Shown in pieces: positions 6,736 through 14,714 of a stretch of DNA of 21,062 nucleotides; positions within the stretch are counted from its first letter, which is position 1; every line of letters begins with the position of its first letter. This stretch comes from CALARM01 sp964431735. GTDB taxonomy: Bacteria > Vulcanimicrobiota > SpSt-956 > JAKJGF01. The notes beneath the pieces are model-generated. The model ran no database searches. It was not told where the DNA came from and saw nothing but the letters and a program-made list of their open reading frames with translations. The stretch spans positions 1 to 21,062 of the forward strand of contig CAYSLJ010000126.1 in the NCBI GenBank assembly GCA_964431735.1. Direction: 5' to 3'. The position numbers and the translations under genes are program-made.

Positions 6736-9700
6736 ATGTTTGAAGCAGAAGAAATGTTTCGCGAATTTTCTTCTTATTCCGATTATTTATCCCGTCTTGT
6801 ATATATTAAAAAGCATAGTAAACATTTAAATCCACAGTTTATAGAACTTATTATCTTACATGCAAAGATATTACTTGATGAGGGAGAAATTCCTCTTTCT
6901 ATTGAACTGGCCGATCTTGCTATCATTGCCTCTTCCTGTATGGATGATAATCGTATAAAAACGTCATCTTTACTTTTAAAATCTCAACTTGTACAGCTTC
7001 AGTCGGATTTTTCACAGGCCAGGGATCTGTTGTTTGAAACACAAAAAATATATGAGAAAGAAAAAACGGATGATAAGCTCTGTGAACTCTACAATTTGAT
7101 TGCTTATCTTTATAAATCCCAGAAGAAATATGAAGAAGCTATAGGATACCATAAAAAAGCTATTGATTTGAGCCATATACTGGATAAAAAAGATCTCTGT
7201 GCTCTTAATTTAAGTGCCATAGGTGAGATTGAATATCATAGAAACAGATCAAAAGAAGCACTTGATTATTTTGAAAAATCTCTTTCTATTTATAGAAATC
7301 TTGGAGATAGCAAATCTCAGGTTCAGATATTGAACTGGATGGGTTACATAAATATAAACTTGAAAAATTATGAAGAAGCATTGAAGAATTTTCTGGAAGT
7401 AGTTAAACTGTGTGAACAGGACAGGGATAAAATCAGTTCTCCTTCTGCCTATGCAAAATTTCATCTCGGTACTATATATCAGTATTTCAATGAACCTGAT
7501 AAGGGACTTAAATATTTTCTGGAAGCAGTGTCATTGTGGAAGGAAAGAGAAAAACTTCAGGCATGTTCTGAATTGCATTTTTATTCGGGAAAAATATTGT
7601 TAAACCTCGGTCTTAAAGAAAAAGCCCTTGATTACTTTAATATTTCCCTGAAATTACTTCAGAAGCTTGCCAGTAAAAAAGGTATGCTTTCTTTACTTTT
7701 TCAGATAAGACAGCTTCAGGAAGAAGATAGTTCTGAACCGATACAGAGTTTTTTTGCAAGGAATTTGAAAGTGAAGCCTGACGAGGTAGAGCTTTATGAT
7801 GACGAATATCTGTTTGATATACTCTCACAGAATTACAGAGATATTGATTGTGCCGATAAAGGGATTGTATGTTTTACCTCCGGTATCCCTTCTTTTATAC
7901 GGAAAATTAATATGAATGTACTGAAAGATTTTCCAAGAAAATATTTCACAGTAACTCATTCTCACCTGAGTATTGCCTTTACACAGATTTCTTCCATCTA
8001 TTATGCTAAAGAAATGTACAGGACAGGCCTTTCCTATTCGATTGAACTGTTGCAAATTAAAAAGAAAATTTACAATCCCCTTGTAATAAATCAGCTTGTA
8101 GACGGTTTGAGAGAGCTTTCTCCCGGTGAATATGAGGTAAACTATAATTATTATATTCAGGAAATTATACGTTTTCTAAAGAAATTTGCCAGCAAAGCCG
8201 ATCAGGCTCTTATTTATTATGAAGTAGGAATGGCTTATTTTGTCAGGGATGATTTTGAAAAATCATATGAATTATTTTTACATGCCCTCCCTTTATGCAC
8301 TCATATTAATAACAAAATCCTTGAAGGAAGGATCTGTCGCGCCCTGGCATGGGCAGAGTTCAACAGAGGAAACCTTCGTAAGAGTATTGAATATGCACTG
8401 AAAGCCCTTAAAATTGATGAATCTCTTAAATTAAATGAAGAATTCATCGATCTGTTAATGTTAGGACGTTTATATCTTATCAGAAAAGAGCTCATGAAAT
8501 CTCTGGATTACCTTGACAGGGCAGGAAGCAAAGCAGATAAAATAGTCTGTTCAAGTAATCCTTTGATTTTTATGAAAAATGTCCTTCTCGAATCCAGATT
8601 GTATTATCAGATCCAGATTTTTTATAACAGGGTTCACGAAAGAAATTTTGATGATATTATGGGAGAGGAAAAACATATATTTGACAGATTACCGGGCGAC
8701 GAACTGTCAGGGCCTCTTGAGAGGCATAAAATTATTTACAGTGAAAAAATATCTTCAGAGTTTTTTGTGGATTTTTTTGCCAGTCATTATAATGCTCTGA
8801 TGAAATTATACAGAAGGAATACCTATGAAGCAACAGATTCTATCCTGGAAGCACTCCTGAGTATTCTCTCTCTTCCTTTAGAAAAAGAAGAAAAAATTAC
8901 TCTTTTCAGACTCGGTATTCTTTATGAAACTATGGAAATGAGTACGGAAAGCAGGTGGCAGTTACGTACTGTAGATGAGTACTTCAGAGATTTTATAGAT
9001 GATTCCAGTATAAATTCCCCTTTTGCTCAGAGAGCTGTTGCATTATTTAATCTCTCTGTTATACTTTCTTTAAGAGGTCATTTTTCTGAAGCTCTCGCAG
9101 TATTGATTGAAGCGGAAGATATAGAGCAGATAGAGAAAAAATATTTCAGACTTGCAAGGATTTATTATCAAAAGGCCATAATCAGAGAATATCAGGAGAA
9201 TATACCAAGATCAATAGCAAATTACCATAATGCTATGAAGATATTCCGTAATCTGTCCGATAATTCAGGTGTTGCCAAATGCCTGAATAAACTTGCCATA
9301 CTGGAAAAAGGAAAAAGGACGGATCATCTGCTTGAAGCTCTTTCCCTTGTAGATGGTGAACAGGAGCCTCTTCTTTACGGTCAGATAATTTTTAACTGGG
9401 CTGCAGTATTAAGGGAACAGGGTGTTTTTCTATGGGAAAGTCTTGATGCTCTTAAAGAAGCTCTTAAATATTTTAGAAAAGCCGATTTCCCTCAATATAC
9501 TGTGAGAGTTCTCCATGCTCTTTCACGACTGTCCTGTGAACTGGGAGAGGAAGAAAAGGCTTCAATATTTCTGGAAGAGGCATGGATGCTGCTTAAAAGC
9601 AGAATGCCTGATTTAATATGGGAAAGAATCAGATGTTTTATACTTATGGGACAGCAGGCTATGAAAAGGGAAGAAGATGCTTTGATATATCTTCAGCAGG

Positions 9701-10083
9701 CTCTCTTCTGCAGCCCTTCCATACCGTCTTCTCTGGGTTATTCCTACTGGGTATGTCTGGAACTGACAAAATTCTTTTCCCTTATAGGAAATCAGAGTGA
9801 AAAAGATAAATATGAGGATATGGCAAAAGAAATAAAGAAAAAAATAATAGATATATGGGGGGCACATGCACCGATTTTTCTCGATGAGAAATTTCATATG
9901 TGGGGTCAGAAAAATTCTTTTGATATGCTTGATGAAGAAGAAAAAATGCGTACCGGTAAATTAAAAAAGACAAAGGATAAGATATTGCCTCTTCTTCATT
10001 ATCTGATTAATTTGAAGGAAAATGAGACTTTAATAAGAAGACATATGTCTGATATTATAACTGAAATGGAAAAAAATAATTGA
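6736..10083 (+). CDS. Large tetratricopeptide-repeat (TPR) protein
   Basis: 1115 residues with no signal peptide and no membrane segment. It consists almost entirely of TPR-like helical pairs in at least four blocks: about 108-325 (clear units such as LYNLIAYLYKSQKKYEEAI and WMGYININLKNYEEALKNF), about 480-600, about 760-880 and about 925-1045. Less regular stretches lie between, and a charged helical tail ends the protein. It has no catalytic motif, so it is probably a protein-interaction scaffold. It heads a co-directional cluster with a hexapeptide-repeat protein, a Ser/Thr kinase and a receiver protein, all joined by heptad-array spacers. Large TPR regions are often fused to kinases in bacteria, so partnership with the nearby kinase is plausible but inferred. 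The ATG at 6736 follows a weak GGGGATGG SD. Confidence 0.85.
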   Translation: MFEAEEMFREFSSYSDYLSRLVYIKKHSKHLNPQFIELIILHAKILLDEGEIPLSIELADLAIIASSCMDDNRIKTSSLLLKSQLVQLQSDFSQARDLLFETQKIYEKEKTDDKLCELYNLIAYLYKSQKKYEEAIGYHKKAIDLSHILDKKDLCALNLSAIGEIEYHRNRSKEALDYFEKSLSIYRNLGDSKSQVQILNWMGYININLKNYEEALKNFLEVVKLCEQDRDKISSPSAYAKFHLGTIYQYFNEPDKGLKYFLEAVSLWKEREKLQACSELHFYSGKILLNLGLKEKALDYFNISLKLLQKLASKKGMLSLLFQIRQLQEEDSSEPIQSFFARNLKVKPDEVELYDDEYLFDILSQNYRDIDCADKGIVCFTSGIPSFIRKINMNVLKDFPRKYFTVTHSHLSIAFTQISSIYYAKEMYRTGLSYSIELLQIKKKIYNPLVINQLVDGLRELSPGEYEVNYNYYIQEIIRFLKKFASKADQALIYYEVGMAYFVRDDFEKSYELFLHALPLCTHINNKILEGRICRALAWAEFNRGNLRKSIEYALKALKIDESLKLNEEFIDLLMLGRLYLIRKELMKSLDYLDRAGSKADKIVCSSNPLIFMKNVLLESRLYYQIQIFYNRVHERNFDDIMGEEKHIFDRLPGDELSGPLERHKIIYSEKISSEFFVDFFASHYNALMKLYRRNTYEATDSILEALLSILSLPLEKEEKITLFRLGILYETMEMSTESRWQLRTVDEYFRDFIDDSSINSPFAQRAVALFNLSVILSLRGHFSEALAVLIEAEDIEQIEKKYFRLARIYYQKAIIREYQENIPRSIANYHNAMKIFRNLSDNSGVAKCLNKLAILEKGKRTDHLLEALSLVDGEQEPLLYGQIIFNWAAVLREQGVFLWESLDALKEALKYFRKADFPQYTVRVLHALSRLSCELGEEEKASIFLEEAWMLLKSRMPDLIWERIRCFILMGQQAMKREEDALIYLQQALFCSPSIPSSLGYSYWVCLELTKFFSLIGNQSEKDKYEDMAKEIKKKIIDIWGAHAPIFLDEKFHMWGQKNSFDMLDEEEKMRTGKLKKTKDKILPLLHYLINLKENETLIRRHMSDIITEMEKNN

Positions 10084-10084
10084 G

Positions 10085-10133
10085 CAGTGATCGGTGACCG
10101 GCGATCATTGACCAGTAACCAGTGAGGTGTAAA
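10085..10133. repeat. Seven-unit heptad array supplying an SD sequence
   Basis: Exactly seven 7-bp units fill the gap from the TPR stop to the next ATG: CAGTGAT, CGGTGAC, CGGCGAT, CATTGAC, CAGTAAC, CAGTGAG, GTGTAAA. The sixth and seventh units create GAGG/GGTG at SD distance from the ATG at 10134. Confidence 0.85.
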
Positions 10134-10835
10134 ATGTTTAGAGCAGAATATTTGTTTTCAGATCTTGATAAATTTTTTTGGAAAGATATTTTTTATAAAG
10201 AACTTGCCGGATATGATGATGTGGAACATGTATGGGATGTATTGAAGAGAATCAAAAAATATGTAGAGAATAATGTAAAACCTGCCATAGAAGGAACCGT
10301 AGAAGAAGGAGCTTTTGTAGAGGAAAATGTATATATAGGTGAAGGAACTGTCGTTGAAAGAGGGGCTCTTGTGAAAGGGCCTTCCATTATTGGTAGAAAC
10401 TGTCATATAAGACATGGCGCTTATATAAGAGGTTATGCTCTTATAGGTGACAACTGTGTTGTAGGACATGCTACAGAGGTAATAAGAACATTATTCCTGC
10501 CAGGTGCAAAGGCACCTCATTTCAATTATACAGGTGATTCCATCCTGGGTACAGATGTAAATTTAGGAGCAGGTACAAAACTTTCTAATCTTAAAAATAC
10601 AAGTTCCGGTATAGTAATAAAATATAACGGAAAGACTTTTCAGACAGGACTCAGAAAATTCGGAGCCATTCTCGGTGACAGATGTCAGACCGGTTGTAAT
10701 TCAGTGTTAAATCCCGGGACAATCCTTGGCCCTGATTGTATTGTCTACGCCACTTCCTCTGTAAGAGGTGTATATGAAGGCAAAACTATAATAAAATTAA
10801 AACAGAATGTTGAAACGTCAGAGTTTCGTTTCTGA
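10134..10835 (+). CDS. Left-handed beta-helix (hexapeptide) protein, GlmU-C-like
   Basis: 233 residues. The N-terminal 50 residues are helical with no recognised domain. From about 52 on, repeated hexapeptides ([IV]xGxx[VAT]) form a left-handed parallel beta-helix (VEENVYIGEGTVVERGALV, IIGRNCHIRHGAYIRG and so on). The stretch KAPHFNYTGDSILGTDVNLG (126-145) closely follows the active-site segment of the GlmU acetyltransferase domain, with H129 at the position of the catalytic His. No pyrophosphorylase domain is present. Likely functions are acyl or acetyl transfer to a sugar nucleotide, or a nucleotidyltransferase-associated helix; the substrate is unknown. I chose ATG 10134, preceded by GAGGTG, over an upstream GTG at 10122 that lies within the repeat. 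The 7-bp array links it to the TPR gene. Confidence 0.85.
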   Translation: MFRAEYLFSDLDKFFWKDIFYKELAGYDDVEHVWDVLKRIKKYVENNVKPAIEGTVEEGAFVEENVYIGEGTVVERGALVKGPSIIGRNCHIRHGAYIRGYALIGDNCVVGHATEVIRTLFLPGAKAPHFNYTGDSILGTDVNLGAGTKLSNLKNTSSGIVIKYNGKTFQTGLRKFGAILGDRCQTGCNSVLNPGTILGPDCIVYATSSVRGVYEGKTIIKLKQNVETSEFRF

Positions 10836-10842
10836 TATTGAA

Positions 10843-10902
10843 ATCGTGAAACAGTGAATTAGTGGCCATGTGGTCACAGGTCACTGATCACCGGTCACTG
10901 AA
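10843..10902. repeat. Bidirectional heptad array before the kinase gene
   Basis: Starts with the boundary ATCGTGA (10843-10849), continues with GTGA-type units (AGTGAAT, TAGTGGC, CATGTGG), then switches to the opposite orientation (TCACAGG, TCACTGA, TCACCGG, TCACTGA) and abuts the kinase ATG. The two halves can pair. No separate SD is visible, so the array forms the whole translation start region. Confidence 0.85.
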
Positions 10903-11892
10903 ATGAATTCTTCCCTTCTGGGCTTAACACTTAAAAATAGATATAATATAATAAAACTCCTCGGTAAAGGCGGCCAGTGTCAGGTTTATCTTGCCTTTGA
11001 TACTGAACGGCAGAAAGAAGTAGTTGTAAAAGAACTTATTCATAAATCCAGGGATCACGAAATTAAGGAACAGAATATAATTCTTTTTAAAAAAGAATAT
11101 GAACTTTTACACAGGATGGATCATAAGGGATTACCGAAAGGTTATGATTATTTTCAGGAAAAAGACATGCATTTTCTTGTTGTAGAATATGTGCCGGGAG
11201 AAAACCTGAAAAAGATTCTGGAGAACAAAGAAACGGAATTTTCCGAACAGCAGGTAATTGAACTGGCAATACAGATGGCGGAAGTTCTTGTCTACCTTTC
11301 TCATATGAAGCCACACCAGGTACTTATAAGAGATATTAAACCGGCAAATATTATGTTAACACCTGAAGGTATGATTAATTTTATTGATTTTACCATTGCC
11401 AGAGAAGCAGATCTGTCAAAAACAGGTGATACGGTAAGAATTGGTTCTATAGGTTACGCACCTCCCGAACAGTACAAAGGCAAATCGGATATTAGAACGG
11501 ATATATATGCTCTTGGAGCAACCATGTATCAGATGTTGACAAAACATGATCCTTCTATAGCACCATTTCAGTTTGAACCTGTAAGACATTTAAACCCTTC
11601 TATTTCAACAAATATGGAAGGAATTTTAAAGAAAGCCCTTGAACTTGATCCGTCTATGAGATATCAAAAACCGGAGGATATACTTCACGATCTGTCTTCT
11701 ATAAGAGACGGCAGAGATATAACCTTTGATTATAAAACACTGGTTTCAACCTTTAATGAAGAACCTGAACCTGTATCTTCTCGACCACGGTCTTTGCTTT
11801 TTAATGTGATTTCAGGGAAAGGATTGTTGTATTTATTACTTATTTTATCTCTTCTTACTGCTATTATTGTAATAATATTTAGAATGAAGTGA
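10903..11892 (+). CDS. Tail-anchored Ser/Thr protein kinase with DFT motif
   Basis: 329 residues. The kinase domain spans about 14-265: glycine loop GKGGQCQVY (21-29), K43 in VVVKEL, E65 in the C-helix, catalytic loop IRDIKPANI (142-150), APPE at 186-189 and DIYALG at 200-205. The HRD His is Ile, a change seen in bacterial kinases. The DFG motif reads D162-F163-T164, which is unusual. The metal-binding Asp is kept, so activity is possible but the activation-loop hinge is altered. A Pro/Ser-rich linker leads to one membrane segment (about 308-326) with only Arg-Met-Lys beyond it. There is therefore no extracellular sensor, unlike PASTA kinases, and input must come from the cytosol or the membrane. 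The TPR protein and the receiver protein next door are candidate partners. Confidence 0.92.
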   Translation: MNSSLLGLTLKNRYNIIKLLGKGGQCQVYLAFDTERQKEVVVKELIHKSRDHEIKEQNIILFKKEYELLHRMDHKGLPKGYDYFQEKDMHFLVVEYVPGENLKKILENKETEFSEQQVIELAIQMAEVLVYLSHMKPHQVLIRDIKPANIMLTPEGMINFIDFTIAREADLSKTGDTVRIGSIGYAPPEQYKGKSDIRTDIYALGATMYQMLTKHDPSIAPFQFEPVRHLNPSISTNMEGILKKALELDPSMRYQKPEDILHDLSSIRDGRDITFDYKTLVSTFNEEPEPVSSRPRSLLFNVISGKGLLYLLLILSLLTAIIVIIFRMK

Positions 11893-11940
11893 AAAATAGT
11901 GATCTGTTAGATGTGAACTGTAATACCGGTCACTGTAATA
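11889..11940. repeat. Degenerate heptad array between kinase and receiver genes
   Basis: GTGATCT, GTTAGAT, GTGAACT, GTAATAC, CGGTCAC, TGTAATA keep a 7-bp register (11899 onward). The array begins at the kinase stop codon and ends at the AAAGGAGG SD of the receiver gene. Confidence 0.65.
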
Positions 11941-11954
11941 AAGGAGGATTGGAT

Positions 11955-12338
11955 TTGAACATTCTGGTAGTTGATGATGATTTTTTAATCCTGGATGTAA
12001 TACAGGAATTTTTAACCATAGAAAATTTTAATGTTATAACAACGTTAAGTTCCGTAGAGGCATTGCAGATTGCAGTTTCCGACAGACCTGACTGTATCCT
12101 TGCAGATGTTGTAATGCCTGAAATGAACGGTTATGAGCTTTATAGAGAAATAATGAAATCTTATCCCGACATAAAATTTATATTCGTCAGTGGCAATGTC
12201 AATGAATATGATATAAGAAGAGAATTGAATATAGACGTGCCGCTTATAAAAAAACCATTTACGAGAAAAGAAATTATAAATATTATAAAAAACAATTATC
12301 AGTTATCAGCTGGCGGCAATCAACCGGGTGTGTATTAA
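11955..12338 (+). CDS. Stand-alone response regulator receiver protein (CheY-like)
   Basis: 127 residues, one receiver domain and a short tail, with no output domain. The acidic pocket is D7-D8-D9, the phosphoacceptor is D51 (ILADVVMPEMNGYEL), the switch Ser is S79 (FVSGN), and K100-P101 completes the site. The start is TTG at 11955 with AAAGGAGG 7 nt upstream. A longer reading from GTG at 11889 runs through repeat sequence and is not favoured. No histidine kinase is in the window. Being last in a TPR/kinase cluster suggests it takes part in the same pathway, possibly as a shuttle or as a kinase target, which is inference. Confidence 0.93.
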   Translation: MNILVVDDDFLILDVIQEFLTIENFNVITTLSSVEALQIAVSDRPDCILADVVMPEMNGYELYREIMKSYPDIKFIFVSGNVNEYDIRRELNIDVPLIKKPFTRKEIINIIKNNYQLSAGGNQPGVY

Positions 12339-12350
12339 AGTATTTCTGAA

Positions 12351-12423
12351 GTGAGTAGTGAGTAGTGAGTAGTTAATAAAATTGGTAATTTCCATTCACT
12401 ACTCACCACTCGCTACTTACCGC
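12351..12423. repeat. Palindromic heptad array (TAC type)
   Basis: Three GTGAGTA units plus GTTAATA (12351-12378) face TCACTAC, TCACCAC, TCGCTAC, TTACCGC (12396-12423). The halves pair into a long stem. Placed 13 bp after the receiver stop, it may act as a transcript end or RNA-stabilising structure. The last unit overlaps the left end of element A. Confidence 0.88.
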
Positions 12424-12630
12424 ACCAGGTAAATTAGTAACCATTTTATCAGCTTCTGCCTGACAGGCTCTTACGAAGAAAAATAATTTGCCTTATATAA
12501 TTTGTTTTACAGACAATAAATTAACCCTTATTTAATTTTTAATACTATAGAAAAAACTAATTTTTCTTCTCCAGAGCCTGCCATGCAGAAGCTTTTTACG
12601 GATACCCTTTTACCTGTTACTGTAATAAAG
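12415..12630. repeat. Structured dispersed element, copy A
   Basis: About 216 bp. Outer inverted arms (near 12417-12442 and 12600-12630) match those of copy B. Middle and inner arms at 12452-12484 and 12560-12592 pair at 28 of 33 positions. The inner part reads CTCTTACGAAGAAAAAT on the left and TTTTTCTTCTCCAGAG on the right, with a conserved unpaired 3x3 core. The 75-bp loop contains GTTTTACAGAC, shared in part with copy B. Confidence 0.75.
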
Positions 12631-12662
12631 AACTGTAAGAAGTAATAAAGAACTGTAAGAAA
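12623..12662. repeat. 20-bp tandem duplication
   Basis: Two adjacent copies of TAATAAAGAACTGTAAGAAG, differing only at the last base. It overlaps the right end of element A. Confidence 0.85.
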
Positions 12663-12694
12663 ATAATACTGGCAAATTATTGTTCTTATCATTC

Positions 12695-12717
12695 CGTCAC
12701 GCGTTACGAGTTACGAT
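12695..12717. repeat. Short heptad array, GCG type, at htrA 3' end
   Basis: TCACGCG, TTACGAG, then the boundary TTACGAT (12711-12717), just downstream of the minus-strand htrA stop. Confidence 0.8.
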
Positions 12718-12728
12718 TCTCATAATGC

Positions 12729-14225
12729 CTATATAACAACAAACATACTGTACTGTCCCGATTTGACAAGTATTACAGCCTGCCCTTCTTCTCCGGCTTC
12801 TTTTATTGCCTCTTTGTAATCATCATAATTTTTTATTACATGGTCATTGATTTTCTTTATTACTTCTCCACCACGGAAACCTGCTAAAGATGCTTTACTT
12901 CCCTGGGCAACATGATCTACTAAAACACCGTATTCTTCCGATATACTGTATCTGTCCCGTATATCAGGAGTAATTTCTTTTACGCTGATACCTTTCCACG
13001 TTTTACCTGTTATTTCTTTGTCTCCCTTCTGAGCGGCAGACACAGAACTTACCGTATCATCACCCGGACGGGCTTCTATAGTAACGTTCAGTGCAAGAGG
13101 TTTTTTATCTCTTATAATATTAATCTCAATTTTATCACCCGGTTTTTTGTAAGAAACAATCTTCTGTATATCTGACGGTGCTGCTATATCTTTTTTATCT
13201 ATAGAGGTGATTATATCACCCGGTTTAATTCCTGTCCTGAAGGCAGGACTGTCCTGATATACGTCACTTACTATTATACCTCTGTCAGTACCGAATTTCC
13301 CTGCAAGTTCGGGAGTTAATTTCTGCATACTTATACCGAGCCAGCCATGAATGACTTTTCCATGTTTTATAATCTGATCCATTATATAGTTTGCATTATT
13401 TATCGGTATGGAAAATCCCAGCCCTACGGAACCCCCTCCGTTAGGACTTATTATGGCTGTATTTATGCCGACTACTTCTCCGTAGAGATTTACAAGAGCT
13501 CCTCCGCTGTTACCGGGATTAATTGAAGCATCTGTCTGAATGAGATTGGAAAAATCTCCGTAATTATTCCCCTGTTCTACAGGCAGATCTCTTCCTTTGG
13601 CGCTTACAATACCGGCAGTTACAGAGGAATTAAATCCGAAAGGATTACCTATTGCCAGAACCCATGAACCTACCTCTAATTCATCGGAATTACCTGTAAC
13701 AGCATAGGGCAGAGGTTTTTTGCCTTCTATTTTTAAAACTCCAATGTCGCTCCCTCTGTCATAACCTATTATTTTTACATTGTTATACTGGGTGCCGTCA
13801 TCCATTGTAATATTTACTTTGTCTGCATCCATTATGACATGTGCATTTGTCAGTACATATCCGTCAGGACTTACAATTACACCTGAACCGAGACTGGTCA
13901 TTTTTTGTTCCCTGTTAAAGGGTTGAGAAAATCTGAAGAAATTTTCAAATGGTGTTCCTTTGAAAAATTCCTCATCCATCATAGGAGCATAGTTATTACT
14001 CCTTTTTATAACCTTTTCCGTATTTATATTTACAACAGCAGGTGAGACTTTTTTGGAGACAGATTTAAAACTCTGTTCCAGACTCAGAAGACTTGCCGGA
14101 GGTTCTAAAGGTCTGTTCTCTTTTGCAGTTACATGGCCGTACAGGAGTCCTCCGTAGAAAACCATACCTGTAAGTGTTATCAATGAGATAACAAGAAATA
14201 TTCTTGAATAAATGTTTGTTTTCAT
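12729..14225 (-). CDS. htrA: HtrA/Deg-family serine protease with two PDZ domains
   Basis: 498 residues. An N-terminal hydrophobic segment (about 9-30) acts as signal peptide or signal anchor, placing the protease outside the cytoplasmic membrane. The trypsin-like domain has the complete triad: H129 (TNAHV), D160 (GSDIGVLKI) and S240 (NPGNSGGAL). Two PDZ domains follow (about 294-385 and 409-488), the second ending in the hydrophobic tail SMFVVI. This is the DegP/DegQ/DegS architecture used in envelope protein quality control. The start ATG has AGGAGGAG about 10 nt upstream. Three TATTAAGA-type repeats 11 bp apart lie upstream (14279-14308) and suggest control by an OmpR/PhoB-like regulator. 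Confidence 0.96.
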   Translation of the reverse strand: MKTNIYSRIFLVISLITLTGMVFYGGLLYGHVTAKENRPLEPPASLLSLEQSFKSVSKKVSPAVVNINTEKVIKRSNNYAPMMDEEFFKGTPFENFFRFSQPFNREQKMTSLGSGVIVSPDGYVLTNAHVIMDADKVNITMDDGTQYNNVKIIGYDRGSDIGVLKIEGKKPLPYAVTGNSDELEVGSWVLAIGNPFGFNSSVTAGIVSAKGRDLPVEQGNNYGDFSNLIQTDASINPGNSGGALVNLYGEVVGINTAIISPNGGGSVGLGFSIPINNANYIMDQIIKHGKVIHGWLGISMQKLTPELAGKFGTDRGIIVSDVYQDSPAFRTGIKPGDIITSIDKKDIAAPSDIQKIVSYKKPGDKIEINIIRDKKPLALNVTIEARPGDDTVSSVSAAQKGDKEITGKTWKGISVKEITPDIRDRYSISEEYGVLVDHVAQGSKASLAGFRGGEVIKKINDHVIKNYDDYKEAIKEAGEEGQAVILVKSGQYSMFVVI

Positions 14226-14278
14226 AAAAATTATCTCCTCCTTAATACAAATTCTTTATTTTAATTTTAACTCATAAA

Positions 14279-14308
14279 CATTAAAGGAATATTAAGAAAT
14301 TATTAAGA
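14279..14308 (-). promoter_or_regulatory. Three 11-bp-spaced direct repeats upstream of htrA
   Basis: CATTAAAG (14279), TATTAAGA (14290) and TATTAAGA (14301) start exactly 11 bp apart; on the minus strand they read CTTTAATG and TCTTAATA twice. A TAAAAT -10-like box follows about 9 bp downstream on the minus strand. The spacing is that of OmpR/PhoB-family response-regulator sites. Confidence 0.5.
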
Positions 14309-14389
14309 GTTTTTAATTTTTTCTTTCTATATTCCAGAGAAGACTCTCTTGCCTGCCAGGTGGTGCTACCACGCTAAATACAATCCCCC

Positions 14390-14541
14390 GGCTTTGCCTG
14401 TCTGGCGCTCTTCCAGAAAAATCTAAACTGGAACATCCATGTTTTTTAGAGCTTACATCATGCCACTTTGCATTATATGCGATTTTAATACCCCTGTCCT
14501 GCCGTGATATTTTTCCTCCAGAGCACCAGACAGGCAAAGCC
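14390..14541. repeat. Structured dispersed element, copy C
   Basis: Arms at 14390-14422 and 14509-14541 pair at 28 of 33 positions. The outer halves (GGCTTTGCCTGTCTGG and its complement) are unique to this copy. The inner halves (GCTCTTCCAGAAAAAT and ATTTTTCCTCCAGAGC) match copies A and B, with the same unpaired core. The outer inverted ends seen in A and B are not clearly recognisable here. Confidence 0.75.
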
Positions 14542-14628
14542 TTATGGTTGATAGCCCGATGATATAGCATTACAGGAAGATAGTACTTACAAAATAAGGA
14601 ATAGAAATAAAATAATTGTCTCTTCCTT

Positions 14629-14660
14629 CGCGTCACGCGTCACGCGTTACGCGTCACGAT
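14629..14660. repeat. Heptad array, GCG type, downstream of merR
   Basis: TCACGCG, TCACGCG, TTACGCG, then the boundary TCACGAT (14654-14660), in the spacer beyond the merR stop. Confidence 0.9.
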
Positions 14661-14714
14661 TTAATTATCATTCCTAACTGGCATAATATTAACCGCTGAT
14701 AACCCATGAGATAA

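Larger units (their letters stand above)
12339..12728. other. Convergent intergenic region between receiver and htrA genes
   Basis: 390 bp without a gene. In order it holds a palindromic heptad array (12351-12423), the structured dispersed element A (12415-12630), a 20-bp tandem duplication (12623-12662) and a GCG-type heptad array (12695-12717). Confidence 0.75.
14226..14714. other. Intergenic region between htrA and merR
   Basis: 489 bp. It holds the htrA leader and three 11-bp-spaced repeats (14279-14308), structured element C (14390-14541) with a small flanking hairpin (GTGGTgctACCAC, near 14370), and a GCG-type heptad array (14629-14660). A long minus-strand open frame crosses the element, but it has no SD and no recognisable family. 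Confidence 0.7.

Noticed and set aside
6527..6829. Open frame of 100 codons across the trmB-TPR spacer
   Set aside because: Its first third translates the CCA/GCA heptad array and a later part the GCG array. It overlaps the TPR gene in another frame and has no SD.
14365..14545. Integron attC site
   Set aside because: Element C folds like a single-strand site, but it lacks the R'/R'' core GTTRRRY and RYYYAAC, and no gene cassette or integrase is nearby.
14313..14636. Minus-strand open frame of 107 codons across element C
   Set aside because: It is explained by the structured repeat and the adjoining array. It starts in repeat sequence, has no SD and no recognisable domain.
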